DNA from: Anaerolineales bacterium
Lineage (GTDB): Bacteria > Chloroflexota > Anaerolineae > Anaerolineales > UBA6663
Assembly (NCBI GenBank): GCA_020845955.1
Contig: JADLEU010000247.1
Coordinates: 1-34,938, forward strand
Reading direction: 5' to 3'
Length of the DNA: 34,938 bases
Part shown: in pieces, positions 15,701 to 24,397 of the stretch
How the letters are laid out: each line of letters begins with the position of its first letter
How positions within the stretch are numbered: the first letter of the stretch is position 1
Translations under genes and position numbers: made by a program
Notes under the pieces: model-generated
Database searches by the model: none
Seen by the model: only the letters and a program-made list of their open reading frames with translations
Told to the model about the DNA's origin: nothing

Positions 15701-16866
15701 AGCGCGTGATGGACATCACCCTCGACTGGGCGATGAAGAACACGAACGCCACGGCCGGCTCGGTCGGCATGGTGACCGAAGCCGGCATCAACATCATCGC
15801 CACCCGCGGCTACGGCGATACGGTCGAGCAACTGCGCGACAAGCCGCTGCCGGTGGACCGCGGCCTGATGGGCCGGGTGGTGCGCAGCGGCGAGCTGAGC
15901 CTGGTGCGCGACGTGCGCGCCGACCCCGATTACCGCGGCATCCTGCCCGCCACCCGCTCGCAGCTCACCATCCCTATCCTGCGTGAGCCGGTGGTCGTCG
16001 GGTTGATCAACCTGGAAAGCGCGGAAGTGGACGGGTTCAGCGACGACCAGGTGGCCTTCGTCACCCGCCTGCTGGACCACGCCTCGGTGGCCATCACCAA
16101 TGCCCGGCTGTACGCCGAGGTGCAGGCCGCCAACATCGCCAAGAGCGACTTTGTGTCGGTGGCGGCCCACGAGCTGCGCACGCCCATGACGTCGATCAAG
16201 ATGTCGGCCGAGCTGATGCTGGCCGGGGCGGTGGGCGCCGTCAACGACACGCAGCGCCAATTCCTGAACACCATCAAGAACAACCTGGACCGGATGACGA
16301 CCATCGTCACCGATCTGAACGACATTACGCGCATCGAAACCGGCCGCCTGCGCCTGGACCTGCGCCCCTTCGACTTCCAGGGGCTGATCGATGAGGTGCT
16401 GCGGGCCTCGCGCGGCCTGCTGGAGGCCAAGCAGCAAAACCTGAAGCTCGATGTGCCGCTGGATCTGCCCGAGGTCTATGCCGACAGCAACCGCGCGGCG
16501 CAGGTGCTGACCAACTTGCTTTCGAACGCCAACAAATACACGCCCGAGCTCGGCGAGATCACGCTGCGCGTGCGCGCGGCGCCCGCCGACCCGGCGCCCG
16601 GCGGTCAAGGCGGCCCACGCCTGCACGTCGCGGTGCAGGACACCGGCATCGGCATCTCGCCCGAGGACCAGCGCCGGCTGTTCCAGAAGTTCTTCCGCTC
16701 CGAAGACCGGGCCGCGCGCGAGATGGCGCCCGGCACCGGGCTGGGGCTAAACATCGTCAAGAACCTGGTCGAGCTGCAGGGAGGCAACATCTGGTTTGAG
16801 AGCGAATTCCGGCGCGGGAGCACCTTCCACTTCACCCTGCCGTTGGCAGAGGCCAGGCCGGAATGA
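12742..16866 (+). CDS. Membrane sensor histidine kinase: PDZ, multi-TM, four GAF domains, HisKA-HATPase
   Basis: 1374 residues from the ATG at 12742; a TTG 45 bases upstream is in frame but less likely. Order: TM1 (~36-57); a PDZ domain (~83-150; AFAAGVQPGDQLLAVDGVPV); seven to eight hydrophobic segments (~164-430); a degenerate GAF (~460-615); three better GAFs (~640-790, 815-960, 985-1130) joined by short coiled coils; the kinase core with H box VAAHELRTPMTSIK (His1143), N box NLLSNANKYTP (~1258-1268), DTGIGIS and GTGLGL (1331-1336). It should autophosphorylate His1143 in response to a signal sensed in the membrane or by the GAFs (small ligands unknown). No receiver domain is attached and no response-regulator gene is near. 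Its stop overlaps the next kinase gene by four bases (ATGA), so the two kinases are co-translated. A PDZ domain between the first and later membrane segments is an unusual sensor layout. Confidence 0.9.
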   Translation: MTTAAEPVSQPSPDLVPEASASQRAAWDRLGRGAVFVVLPLALLVYLVATPALALRWRATVPFIGAFVEQTLLFNDVGSLGPDPWPAFAAGVQPGDQLLAVDGVPVRSSGDLARVLSAKAPGQTATLTVGPAAVAPGPAPMPREVVVPLSQFSLVDFGTYFAVPYLVGLVYLAIGLLVFWLRRNQVAGRAFVLFCAAAAVGLGGIFDLYTTHRFTWAWTLAVPGAGASLMVLGLVFPQEMRVLARRPGLRLLPFAPWAALAGYALYTLYAPGVDPRAYILAWRSCYLYLGAGMLVLLLLLAYRRLSSPSPLVREQSQVILIGALAAFALLLAWTLQPLFVRDTRPLNAALDLPLLVVFPAAVAFALLRYRLLDADYVITQTLMYAGMAVLALAAYALLLTGASLIASAALPAAHPLVIGLLVFLLVAVFNPVRERLQALVDDTFFRGQRAYRQRLQAFGRALTRAGSLDEIVRALDEQIEGALRPAQRHLYLRDPVTADFAAYAAAGGSGQPPRPPSEIRFAAGGPLAAALGRGRSALFLTPGGAVPAGLQPERARLAVLAAVVYAPLPGPSGLAGWLAIGPKLSGLPLTRDDVRFVEALADQAALAIERATVISDLEQRVRDLNVLSQMSQAVNFTLTFDDLLELVYAQASRVVDTRNFYIILRQPRGDTFAYAFFVEDNERDIDQENVPWPAGRGLASEVWRTGQPIRTDDHLAECRRRGVAPRSRNAEWRAWMGVPLNAGADTIGVLAVASFEPDQGFSEDQFQILRAIADQAASAIVKAQLLQKAQERARQLALLNEVSTTMAESLALDPLLERIVQSSMDILGCEAGSLFLTDEETGEYVFGVAAGPVGQNLIGMRIAPGKGFVGEAIESGAVIIVNDVQKDPRWFRGSDQSTGFVTRALMVVPLRRGERTIGALEVINKRSGAPFDDEDRSLLTAFSGQAAVALENARLFAQTDQALADRVAELSMMQRIDRELNAALDVQRVMDITLDWAMKNTNATAGSVGMVTEAGINIIATRGYGDTVEQLRDKPLPVDRGLMGRVVRSGELSLVRDVRADPDYRGILPATRSQLTIPILREPVVVGLINLESAEVDGFSDDQVAFVTRLLDHASVAITNARLYAEVQAANIAKSDFVSVAAHELRTPMTSIKMSAELMLAGAVGAVNDTQRQFLNTIKNNLDRMTTIVTDLNDITRIETGRLRLDLRPFDFQGLIDEVLRASRGLLEAKQQNLKLDVPLDLPEVYADSNRAAQVLTNLLSNANKYTPELGEITLRVRAAPADPAPGGQGGPRLHVAVQDTGIGISPEDQRRLFQKFFRSEDRAAREMAPGTGLGLNIVKNLVELQGGNIWFESEFRRGSTFHFTLPLAEARPE

Positions 16867-18110
16867 CCGTGACCGCCGCGTCCGGCGTTGACAAGCTGGC
16901 TTTGCTGGCCGGGACCTTTGGCGGCCTGGCCAGCGACGAGTTGACCGAGCTGGCCGGCCTGACTAAGGTCGGTCGCTATCCGGCCGGCCATGTCTTGTGC
17001 CAGGAGGACGCGCACGAGGACATCTTCTACATCCTGGCCAGCGGCGAAGCCGTGATCACCAAGCAGATCAGCGATGCCGAGGGCGAGCGGGTGCTGCGGC
17101 GCGTGGGTGTGGGCGACTACGTGGGCGAGATGGCCTTGATCCAGAACGCGCCGCGGGCGGCCACCGTGCGCACGGTCAGCGAGTGCACCGTGCTCGAGAT
17201 CGGCAAGCAAGACTTCGAAGCCATGCTCAGCCGCAGCCCGCGTCTGGCCATCAGCATCATCCGCACCACGCTCAGCCGCATGCGGGTTAACGACCAGATG
17301 GCCATCGGCGATCTACAGCGCACCAACCGCGTCCTGGCTCAGCTCGACCGCAACAAGCTGGAGTTCATCCAGGTGGCGGCCCACGAATTGCGCACGCCGC
17401 TCACGGTCATGAAGGGCTATCTGAACGTCATCAAGTCCGACGAGCGCCTGCCGGCCGGCGGGCTGCTGGCCGAAGCCCTGGCCGGCCTCAGCCGCGGCAC
17501 CGAGCGGCTGCAGGAGGTCGTCAACGCCATGCTGGATGTCGCCCGCATCGACGCCGACATGGCCGCCGGCCCGCGCTTTGCAGTGGTGCCCGTGCCGCTC
17601 AAGAGCATGGTCAACGACCTGGTGCGCCGGCTGGAAAGCGATGCCGAGGGGCGCCAGTTGCGCATCGATATCGAGCACGCGCGCGACACCCCGGCCCTAA
17701 ACGCCGACCCGACGCTGATCCAGAAGGCGTTGTACCAGGTGCTCATCAATGCCATTAAATACACGCCCGACGGTGGGCGGATCCTGGTGCGCACCCGGCC
17801 GGTGCAGCTCGACCGGGGCGTGCCGGGCGCCGAAATCAGCGTGCGCGACACCGGCATTGGCCTGGCGCCCGAGCATCAAGAGCTGATTTTCGAGAAGTTC
17901 TACCAGGTCGGGTCGGTGGACCTGCACTCGTCGCACAAGACCATGTTCAGGGGCGGTGGGCCGGGCCTGGGCCTAGCCATCGCCCGCGGCGCGGTGCGTG
18001 CCCACGGCGGACGCATTTGGGTGGAAAGCCTCGGCCACGACGAGGCCAACTGCCCGGGCAGCACCTTCTATCTGCACCTCCCGGTCGACCCGCCGCACGT
18101 GCGCGCCTGA
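16863..18110 (+). CDS. Histidine kinase with N-terminal cyclic-nucleotide-binding (CRP-like) domain
   Basis: 415 residues, soluble. Residues ~12-125 form a cNMP-binding beta-roll: YPAGHVLCQEDAHEDIFYIL, GVGDYVGEMALIQNAPRAAT (the phosphate-cassette region; the GEMAL...PRAAT pattern agrees with nucleotide binding). Residues ~160-230 are HisKA with H box VAAHELRTPLTVMKG (His174). The ATPase follows: ALYQVLINAIKYTPDGG, RDTGIGLAPEH, GGGPGLGLAIARG. There is no HTH DNA-binding domain, so it is not a CRP regulator. The start overlaps the previous gene's stop as ATGA. The H boxes of the two kinases are nearly identical, so they may share a response regulator or form a phosphorelay or heteromeric complex. 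A small hairpin follows the stop. Confidence 0.9.
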   Translation: MTVTAASGVDKLALLAGTFGGLASDELTELAGLTKVGRYPAGHVLCQEDAHEDIFYILASGEAVITKQISDAEGERVLRRVGVGDYVGEMALIQNAPRAATVRTVSECTVLEIGKQDFEAMLSRSPRLAISIIRTTLSRMRVNDQMAIGDLQRTNRVLAQLDRNKLEFIQVAAHELRTPLTVMKGYLNVIKSDERLPAGGLLAEALAGLSRGTERLQEVVNAMLDVARIDADMAAGPRFAVVPVPLKSMVNDLVRRLESDAEGRQLRIDIEHARDTPALNADPTLIQKALYQVLINAIKYTPDGGRILVRTRPVQLDRGVPGAEISVRDTGIGLAPEHQELIFEKFYQVGSVDLHSSHKTMFRGGGPGLGLAIARGAVRAHGGRIWVESLGHDEANCPGSTFYLHLPVDPPHVRA

Positions 18111-18124
18111 CGGGCGCTGCCCGT
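18110..18124 (+). terminator. Weak hairpin at the end of the kinase operon
   Basis: ACGGGC (18110-18115), GCT loop, GCCCGT (18119-18124), starting at the last base of the stop codon and followed only by TCT. The intergenic stretch to 18247 holds one more small palindrome (CCGTGA-CGT-TCACGG, 18225-18239) and no gene that I can support. Confidence 0.35.
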
Positions 18125-18247
18125 TCTCACCCCTCGCGCCCTGCTGGCATCCCGTCGCTATCCTGCGCGCACCATTGTCGCGCTGGCCCGCGAGGCATCC
18201 CCGCTCCGGTCGTGGCGGCTGCCTCCGTGACGTTCACGGCCGCGGCG

Positions 18248-19150
18248 CTACGCGCCGTCGCGCGCGGTCACCAGCTGGCTGAGCAGCTCGCTGCGAGGCG
18301 GCAGCAGGGTCAGCTCGCCCTTGTTCTCCAGGATCTTCTGGGTCTCCAGGATCTCGAAGACCGCCGCGGCCACCTCGGGGTTGGTGGTGATCGTCTTCAG
18401 CGCTTCGCCGACGATGCGCGGGCGAATGGCCGCGGCCCTGGCGAACTCGACTGCGGCCTGCCGCTCGGCCGTGCTGGTGATGATGCTCACCTGGTTGGCG
18501 CCGGCCTGCTTGATGGCTGAGGTGACCTGCCGCAGCCGGTTGACAACCTTGGCCTCGATCTGCTCGATCATGCCCTGGTCGCGGAAGTGCACCTTGCGGA
18601 TGTAGACCGAGCCGAGCTTATAGCCCCACTCGTGCGAACGCGGCGAGACCTCCTCGCGCACGGTGCGGCTCATGAAGTGCCGGTCGATCAACATTTGGTC
18701 CAGCGGCATGTTGCTCAGCGAGCGCACGACCGCGTTGCTCACGTTGGCCGCCAGCGAACCGCGCGGGTCGGCGTTCTTGAACAGATAGGACACCGGCTCG
18801 CTGATGTACATCTCGTACCAGATGCCGACGCCCATCGGGGCGCCTTCCTCGGAGTTCACCGGGTTACTGCGCAGGTACTGCTGGTCCAACCGCATGTCCA
18901 GCACCCGGCGCGAGCCCAGCCAGTTCACCAGGAAAGCGCTTGGCCCCAGCTGCAGCGGCAGCAAATGTAGGCCCGGCTCGCGCAGGATCCCGATCACACG
19001 GCCAAACAGGATGAAGACCTGGCAGGTGGCTTCTTCGACAATCGTATAGAAGCCGGCCAGCCGCAGAAAGAACATCCCGATCGGCACGACAAACCACATG
19101 CCGACAAAGACCAACGCCGCCCCGACGATGAATTGGATCAGCGCGTTCAT
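18248..19150 (-). CDS. Membrane-anchored SPFH/stomatin-like protein
   Basis: 300 residues. Two close N-terminal hydrophobic segments (FIVGAALVFVGMWFVVPIG and the LAGFYTIVEE entry), then the SPFH domain: CQVFILFGRVIGILREPGLH, VLDMRLDQQYLRSNPVNSEE, PMGVGIWYEMYISEPVSYLF, followed by helical sequence (IEQIEAKVVNRLRQVTSAIK, ERQAAVEFARAAAIRP) that normally mediates oligomerisation. Its ATG overlaps the stop of the upstream SPFH gene by one base (TAATG on the minus strand), so the two should be made in equal amounts and probably form a hetero-oligomeric membrane scaffold, as HflK/HflC do. No protease gene (such as ftsH or nfeD) is adjacent. Confidence 0.88.
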   Translation of the reverse strand: MNALIQFIVGAALVFVGMWFVVPIGMFFLRLAGFYTIVEEATCQVFILFGRVIGILREPGLHLLPLQLGPSAFLVNWLGSRRVLDMRLDQQYLRSNPVNSEEGAPMGVGIWYEMYISEPVSYLFKNADPRGSLAANVSNAVVRSLSNMPLDQMLIDRHFMSRTVREEVSPRSHEWGYKLGSVYIRKVHFRDQGMIEQIEAKVVNRLRQVTSAIKQAGANQVSIITSTAERQAAVEFARAAAIRPRIVGEALKTITTNPEVAAAVFEILETQKILENKGELTLLPPRSELLSQLVTARDGA

Positions 19151-20163
19151 TAGCCCAGCTCCCGGACCAGGCGGCGAGCGTGGGTGAAGAGCCGCAGCCG
19201 CACGTTCCGCAGGTAGGCCGGCAGGGTCTGGGGTCCGTGCTGCCGCAGCGACCGGAGCTGCTCGGCCAGGGCGATCAGCGGCTCGACCTCGGCCTGCGCG
19301 TTTAGGGTTTCGATTTCCACCGCTCGTTTCGATTGCACGATCTTCTGGTCCGCGGCGGCCTGCGCCAGGCTGATGTCGGACGAGACCTGGTTGTGGGCGG
19401 TGTTGATGGCGGCCAGGGCTGACTCAACCTCCGCCGGGGGATCGATCCCGGTGATCAGCGAGGCGTCGAGAAGGATGCCGTAACGGGCGGCCGAGGAGGC
19501 GCACTCGCGCTCCATGTGCTCGTTCAGGTCGCGCAGGTTCTTGCGCAGGTCATTGATCGAAACGCCGGTCACGCCGCTTACCCCCCCAGCGCTGGCCGCG
19601 GCGCCCGGCTCGCTGACCACGGTCTCTGCGCCAGCCGGCGCGGTTGGCGCCTCGAAGCTCGCGATCCGCTCGCGCAGCACCGAGACAAAGTAGCCCATGA
19701 CATGCGAGATCGGCCGCTTGACGCCGAACAGGTAGGCATACAGGTTGTTCTCGGCCACCCGGTAGCGGATCTGGCCGGTAAGGCCGGTGTTGAGCTGGTC
19801 GCGCGTCACGGCCTCCAGGATCGTGCCGCCCTCATTGGCCTGCGGCTCGTCGGGGTCGTAGGCCATGTTCACGGTCTGGGTGGCGACCGAGGCTTTGTAG
19901 ATGCGCTCCCACGGCCACTTGAAATAGGGTCCGCCGGGTGGAATGACGCGCACCTGCGGAAAGGTGTAGCGCTGCCTGTGCTCCGGGCTTAGCAGTTCGC
20001 CTAAGGCCGAGTCGACCGTGGTGGCGGCGCCCACCCGTTCCGCCCGGCCCAGAACGGTCTTGACCGCTCGCTCATTCTGCTCCACGGTGTAAAATCCCAG
20101 TAGCACGTAGCGCAGGATGAACCAGGCCACCAGCCCGGCCAGCATGCCCAAGATGAAACCCAT
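19150..20163 (-). CDS. Membrane-anchored SPFH (HflK-like) protein
   Basis: 337 residues from the ATG at 20161-20163, which has GGAGG six bases upstream; the open frame extends back to 20304 but lacks a good start there. One N-terminal membrane segment (GMLAGLVAWFILRYVLLGF), then the HflK-like start YTVEQNERAVKTVLGRAERV. SPFH core: VIPPGGPYFKWPWERIYKAS, TRDQLNTGLTGQIRYRVAEN, LNEHMERECASSAARYGILL. An Ala/Pro/Gly-rich insertion (~residues 195-225) sits inside the core and is unusual. The C-terminal helix (SLAQAAADQKIVQSKRAVEI) is typical. It forms a coupled pair with the gene at 18248-19150. Likely a membrane scaffold controlling a protease or microdomain; the partner is unknown. Confidence 0.87.
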   Translation of the reverse strand: MGFILGMLAGLVAWFILRYVLLGFYTVEQNERAVKTVLGRAERVGAATTVDSALGELLSPEHRQRYTFPQVRVIPPGGPYFKWPWERIYKASVATQTVNMAYDPDEPQANEGGTILEAVTRDQLNTGLTGQIRYRVAENNLYAYLFGVKRPISHVMGYFVSVLRERIASFEAPTAPAGAETVVSEPGAAASAGGVSGVTGVSINDLRKNLRDLNEHMERECASSAARYGILLDASLITGIDPPAEVESALAAINTAHNQVSSDISLAQAAADQKIVQSKRAVEIETLNAQAEVEPLIALAEQLRSLRQHGPQTLPAYLRNVRLRLFTHARRLVRELG

Positions 20164-20225
20164 TGACGGCCTCCATTGATCCCCCGGGATGTCGTGCCTG
20201 TGCCTTTCGTTGGCGCAGGGTTGGA

Positions 20226-20253
20226 ATTCTAGCCAGATCAGGGCTCGGCGCAA
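20226..20253 (-). promoter_or_regulatory. Promoter of the SPFH pair
   Basis: On the minus strand TTGCGC (20248-20253), 16 bases, then TAGAAT (20226-20231). The -35 element overlaps the T-run of the trxA terminator. The predicted leader is about 55 bases. Confidence 0.45.
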
Positions 20254-20284
20254 ATAAAAGCGCCCACCGCTGCGGGTGGGCGCT
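20252..20284 (-). terminator. Rho-independent terminator of trxA
   Basis: AGCGCCCACC (20259-20268) and GGTGGGCGCT (20275-20284) form a 10-bp perfect stem with a six-base loop. On the minus strand it is followed by TTTTATTT. It lies 16 bases after the trxA stop. Confidence 0.92.
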
Positions 20285-20300
20285 AGGGTTGGGGGGGCGG

Positions 20301-20642
20301 TCAATCCGCGCGAGGCTGGGGTAGGTGGGGGTTGAGGCGTGCCAGGATGCGCTCGCGCCGCATAAAACCCATCAGCCGCTCGACGGGCTGACCGTCTTTG
20401 AACAAGATCAGGGTTGGGAGGCCCATCACACCAAACTGCGTGGTTACGTTAACATTGGCGTCAGCATCCAGCTTGCCGACCTTGATCGCGCCGTCCCACT
20501 CCTGGTTCAGCTTTTCGATCACTGGCGCCAGCATGTGGCAGGGCCCGCACCACTCCGCCGTAAAATCGACCAATACGGGCGTCTGGCTGTCGAGGACCTC
20601 CGCCTTGAAGTTGTCGTCGGTAAAGTGGTGCAGGTCAGCCAT
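20301..20642 (-). CDS. trxA: Thioredoxin
   Basis: 113 residues from the ATG at 20640-20642, preceded by AGGAGA. The active site is VDFTAEWCGPCHMLAPVIEK, with the canonical CGPC redox pair near residue 33-36, and the conserved cis-proline loop is MGLPTLILFKDGQ. Length and fold are those of a standard thioredoxin, a cytosolic dithiol-disulfide reductant fed by thioredoxin reductase. It is monocistronic: its own promoter (20686-20714) diverges from the chaperone operon promoter, and a strong terminator follows. Co-location with hrcA suggests a shared stress logic, although the CIRCE operator lies on the hrcA side. Confidence 0.95.
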   Translation of the reverse strand: MADLHHFTDDNFKAEVLDSQTPVLVDFTAEWCGPCHMLAPVIEKLNQEWDGAIKVGKLDADANVNVTTQFGVMGLPTLILFKDGQPVERLMGFMRRERILARLNPHLPQPRAD

Positions 20643-20685
20643 GTGTGTCTCCTGGGTGGGCCGCGCCGGAAGTGGCGGCCAGCCA

Positions 20686-20714
20686 ATGTTAGCCGCTGCG
20701 CGGATGCGTGTCAA
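20686..20714 (-). promoter_or_regulatory. trxA promoter
   Basis: Minus strand: perfect TTGACA (20709-20714), 17-base spacer, TAACAT (20686-20691). The -35 element lies 25 bases from the -35 of the divergent hrcA promoter. Confidence 0.75.
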
Positions 20715-20739
20715 GCAGGGCAGCCGTCGCCGCGTCGAA

Positions 20740-20768
20740 TTGACACTCATCTATCGTGGCTGTATAAT
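20740..20768 (+). promoter_or_regulatory. Consensus sigma-A promoter of the hrcA-dnaK operon
   Basis: TTGACA (20740-20745), exactly 17 bases, TATAAT (20763-20768): a perfect match to consensus. Transcription should start near 20775, just before the CIRCE operator, so the operator lies in the leader. Confidence 0.95.
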
Positions 20769-20780
20769 TTCTCGGTAGGT

Positions 20781-20809
20781 ATTAGCACTCTCGGTCCGAG
20801 AGTGCTAAT
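20781..20809 (+). promoter_or_regulatory. CIRCE operator (HrcA binding site)
   Basis: The canonical arms TTAGCACTC (20782-20790) and GAGTGCTAA (20800-20808) are exact, with the standard nine-base spacer. The spacer TCGGTCCGA is itself symmetrical, and one flanking A/T pair also matches, so the whole 29 bases form an uninterrupted palindrome around a single central T. HrcA bound here represses the operon until unfolded protein titrates it from GroEL. Confidence 0.97.
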
Positions 20810-20821
20810 TGGTGATATGCC

Positions 20822-21853
20822 ATGGAAAAACTGTCTGATCGCCAAGAAACCATTCTCGGTCTAATCATTCGAGATTACATCGAGACGGCTCAGCCGGTAA
20901 GCTCGAAGGCGCTGGTGGAACGGTATCACCTGGGCGTCAGTTCAGCTACCGTCCGCAACGAGATGGTGGCGCTGACCGAAAAGGGGTACCTGCGCCAGCC
21001 GCACACCTCCGCCGGCCGCGAGCCTACCGAAGAGGGCTACCGCTACTTCGTGCAACGCATCGCCAGCGAGAATGAACTGCCCGTGGCCGAACGGCGGACC
21101 ATCAGCCACCAATTCTACCAGGCGGGGCGCGATTCCGAGGAGTGGATGCGACTGGCCGCCTCCGTGCTGGCCCACCATTCGCGCGGCGCCAGCCTGGTCA
21201 CGGCCCCGCGCCAGCTTAAGGCGCGCTTCAAGCACCTGGAGCTGATTTCAACCCAGGGTCGCCTGGCGCTGCTGGTGTTGGTGCTCCAGGGCGGCGAAGT
21301 CCGCCAGCAAATGCTGACCCTGGCCGAGCCGCCGGGGCAGGAGGGCCTGAGCGAGGCCGCGCGCGAGATCAATGCGCGCTGCCAGCGGCTGGACAGCGAC
21401 GGCGTCCTGGCGCAGAGCGCCTGCCTACCAGCGCTGGGCCAGGAGGTCGCCCGCCTGATTGCCGACATGATGCGCAAGGCCGAGGCCTTTTCGTCGGGCG
21501 AGATCTTTCGCGACGGCGTGACCACGGTCTTGGCCGAGCCCGAATTCGCCAGCTCGGATTCTGCCCGCCAGGCGCTGCGCATGCTCGAAGAGCGCACGTA
21601 CCTGGAGGAGTTCCTGGCCAAGGCCATCTCGCCCACCGTTGGCGGCGTCGAGGTCGTCATTGGCGGCGACAACTCGTGGCAGGAGCTGAAGGATTGCTCG
21701 ATGGTGCTGGCGCGCTACGGCGTGGCCGGCTATGCCACCGGGGCGATGGGCGTGCTCGGCCCGCAGCGCATGGCCTATGGCCGCACCATCTCCACGGTGC
21801 GTTTTGTGGCCGGGCTGATGAGCGACATGATGTACGAAGTGTATAGCGAGTAG
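20822..21853 (+). CDS. hrcA: Heat-inducible transcription repressor HrcA
   Basis: 343 residues, normal length. The N-terminal winged helix is textbook: LSDRQETILGLIIRDYIETA, QPVSSKALVERYHLGVSSAT, VRNEMVALTEKGYLRQPHTS, AGREPTEEGYRYFVQ. The GAF-like dimerisation domain follows, ending with VVIGGDNSWQELKDCSMVLA, VLGPQRMAYGRTISTVRFVA. It represses its own operon through the CIRCE element 13 bases upstream, so the circuit is autoregulatory. The ribosome site is weak (GGTGA), perhaps because the CIRCE hairpin occupies the leader; low HrcA translation is common. First gene of hrcA-grpE-dnaK-dnaJ-prmA. Confidence 0.96.
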   Translation: MEKLSDRQETILGLIIRDYIETAQPVSSKALVERYHLGVSSATVRNEMVALTEKGYLRQPHTSAGREPTEEGYRYFVQRIASENELPVAERRTISHQFYQAGRDSEEWMRLAASVLAHHSRGASLVTAPRQLKARFKHLELISTQGRLALLVLVLQGGEVRQQMLTLAEPPGQEGLSEAAREINARCQRLDSDGVLAQSACLPALGQEVARLIADMMRKAEAFSSGEIFRDGVTTVLAEPEFASSDSARQALRMLEERTYLEEFLAKAISPTVGGVEVVIGGDNSWQELKDCSMVLARYGVAGYATGAMGVLGPQRMAYGRTISTVRFVAGLMSDMMYEVYSE

Positions 21854-21913
21854 GCCGGCGAGCGCTGGCGCCTGGCCAGGCGGCGAGGGGCCGGATCTAG
21901 TGGAAGGCGTATT

Positions 21914-22444
21914 ATGGCTGACGAGAACGCGACGTTTGAGAATGTGGACAGCCCCCCGGCAGAAGAAGACGCCCGGGCGCTGGAGCACGAACTAGAGACG
22001 GTCAAGACCCAGGCCGCCGAGTATCTGGAAGGCTGGCAGCGGGCCCGGGCCGAGTTTGCCAACTACAAACGCCGGGTCGAAAAGGAACAGGCGGACATGC
22101 AGCAGAACGCCACGGCGCGCGTGGTCGGCCGGTTTCTTGACGTGATCGATGACTTCGATCGCGCCATGCAGGACCAGCCGGCGCCCGAGGCCGACGCTGA
22201 CACGCGGACCAAGTGGGCAGTGGGGATCGGCTTGATCCAGCGCAAGCTGCAGAATCTGCTGGATGCCGAGGGGGTCGAGCGGATCGCGGCCGACGGCCAG
22301 CCTTTCGATCCCAACTTGCACGAAGCGGTGACGCACGAGGACAGCGGGGCGCACGAGCCTGGCCGGGTGATCGGCGTGATCCGCCAGGGCTACAAAATCG
22401 GCGACCGGGTCATTCGGCCGGCGCTGGTCAGAGTAGCGCGCTAA
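21914..22444 (+). CDS. grpE: Nucleotide exchange factor GrpE
   Basis: 176 residues. An acidic N-terminus ([20 protein letters not shown]) leads into the long dimerising helix ([20 protein letters not shown]), then the four-helix bundle and the terminal beta domain with [20 protein letters not shown] and [18 protein letters not shown]. GrpE opens the DnaK nucleotide site so that ADP leaves; its long helix usually acts as a thermosensor. GGAAGG lies about seven bases before the ATG. It is 60 bases after hrcA and 23 before dnaK, with no promoter of its own visible. Confidence 0.96.
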   Translation: MADENATFENVDSPPAEEDARALEHELETVKTQAAEYLEGWQRARAEFANYKRRVEKEQADMQQNATARVVGRFLDVIDDFDRAMQDQPAPEADADTRTKWAVGIGLIQRKLQNLLDAEGVERIAADGQPFDPNLHEAVTHEDSGAHEPGRVIGVIRQGYKIGDRVIRPALVRVAR

Positions 22445-22467
22445 CAGCTTTTCAGGAGACTTCGACT

Positions 22468-24381
<1,914 letters not shown>

Positions 24382-24397
24382 GTAGTCGTCGACACGA

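Noticed and set aside
15556-16626. 356-residue minus-strand open frame inside the large kinase gene
   Set aside because: It lies entirely over conserved GAF/HisKA coding sequence and has no features of its own.
22213-22467. 85-codon N-terminal extension of dnaK
   Set aside because: It overlaps grpE in another frame and lacks Hsp70 sequence; the ATG at 22468 has a ribosome site and the canonical AKIIGIDLG start.
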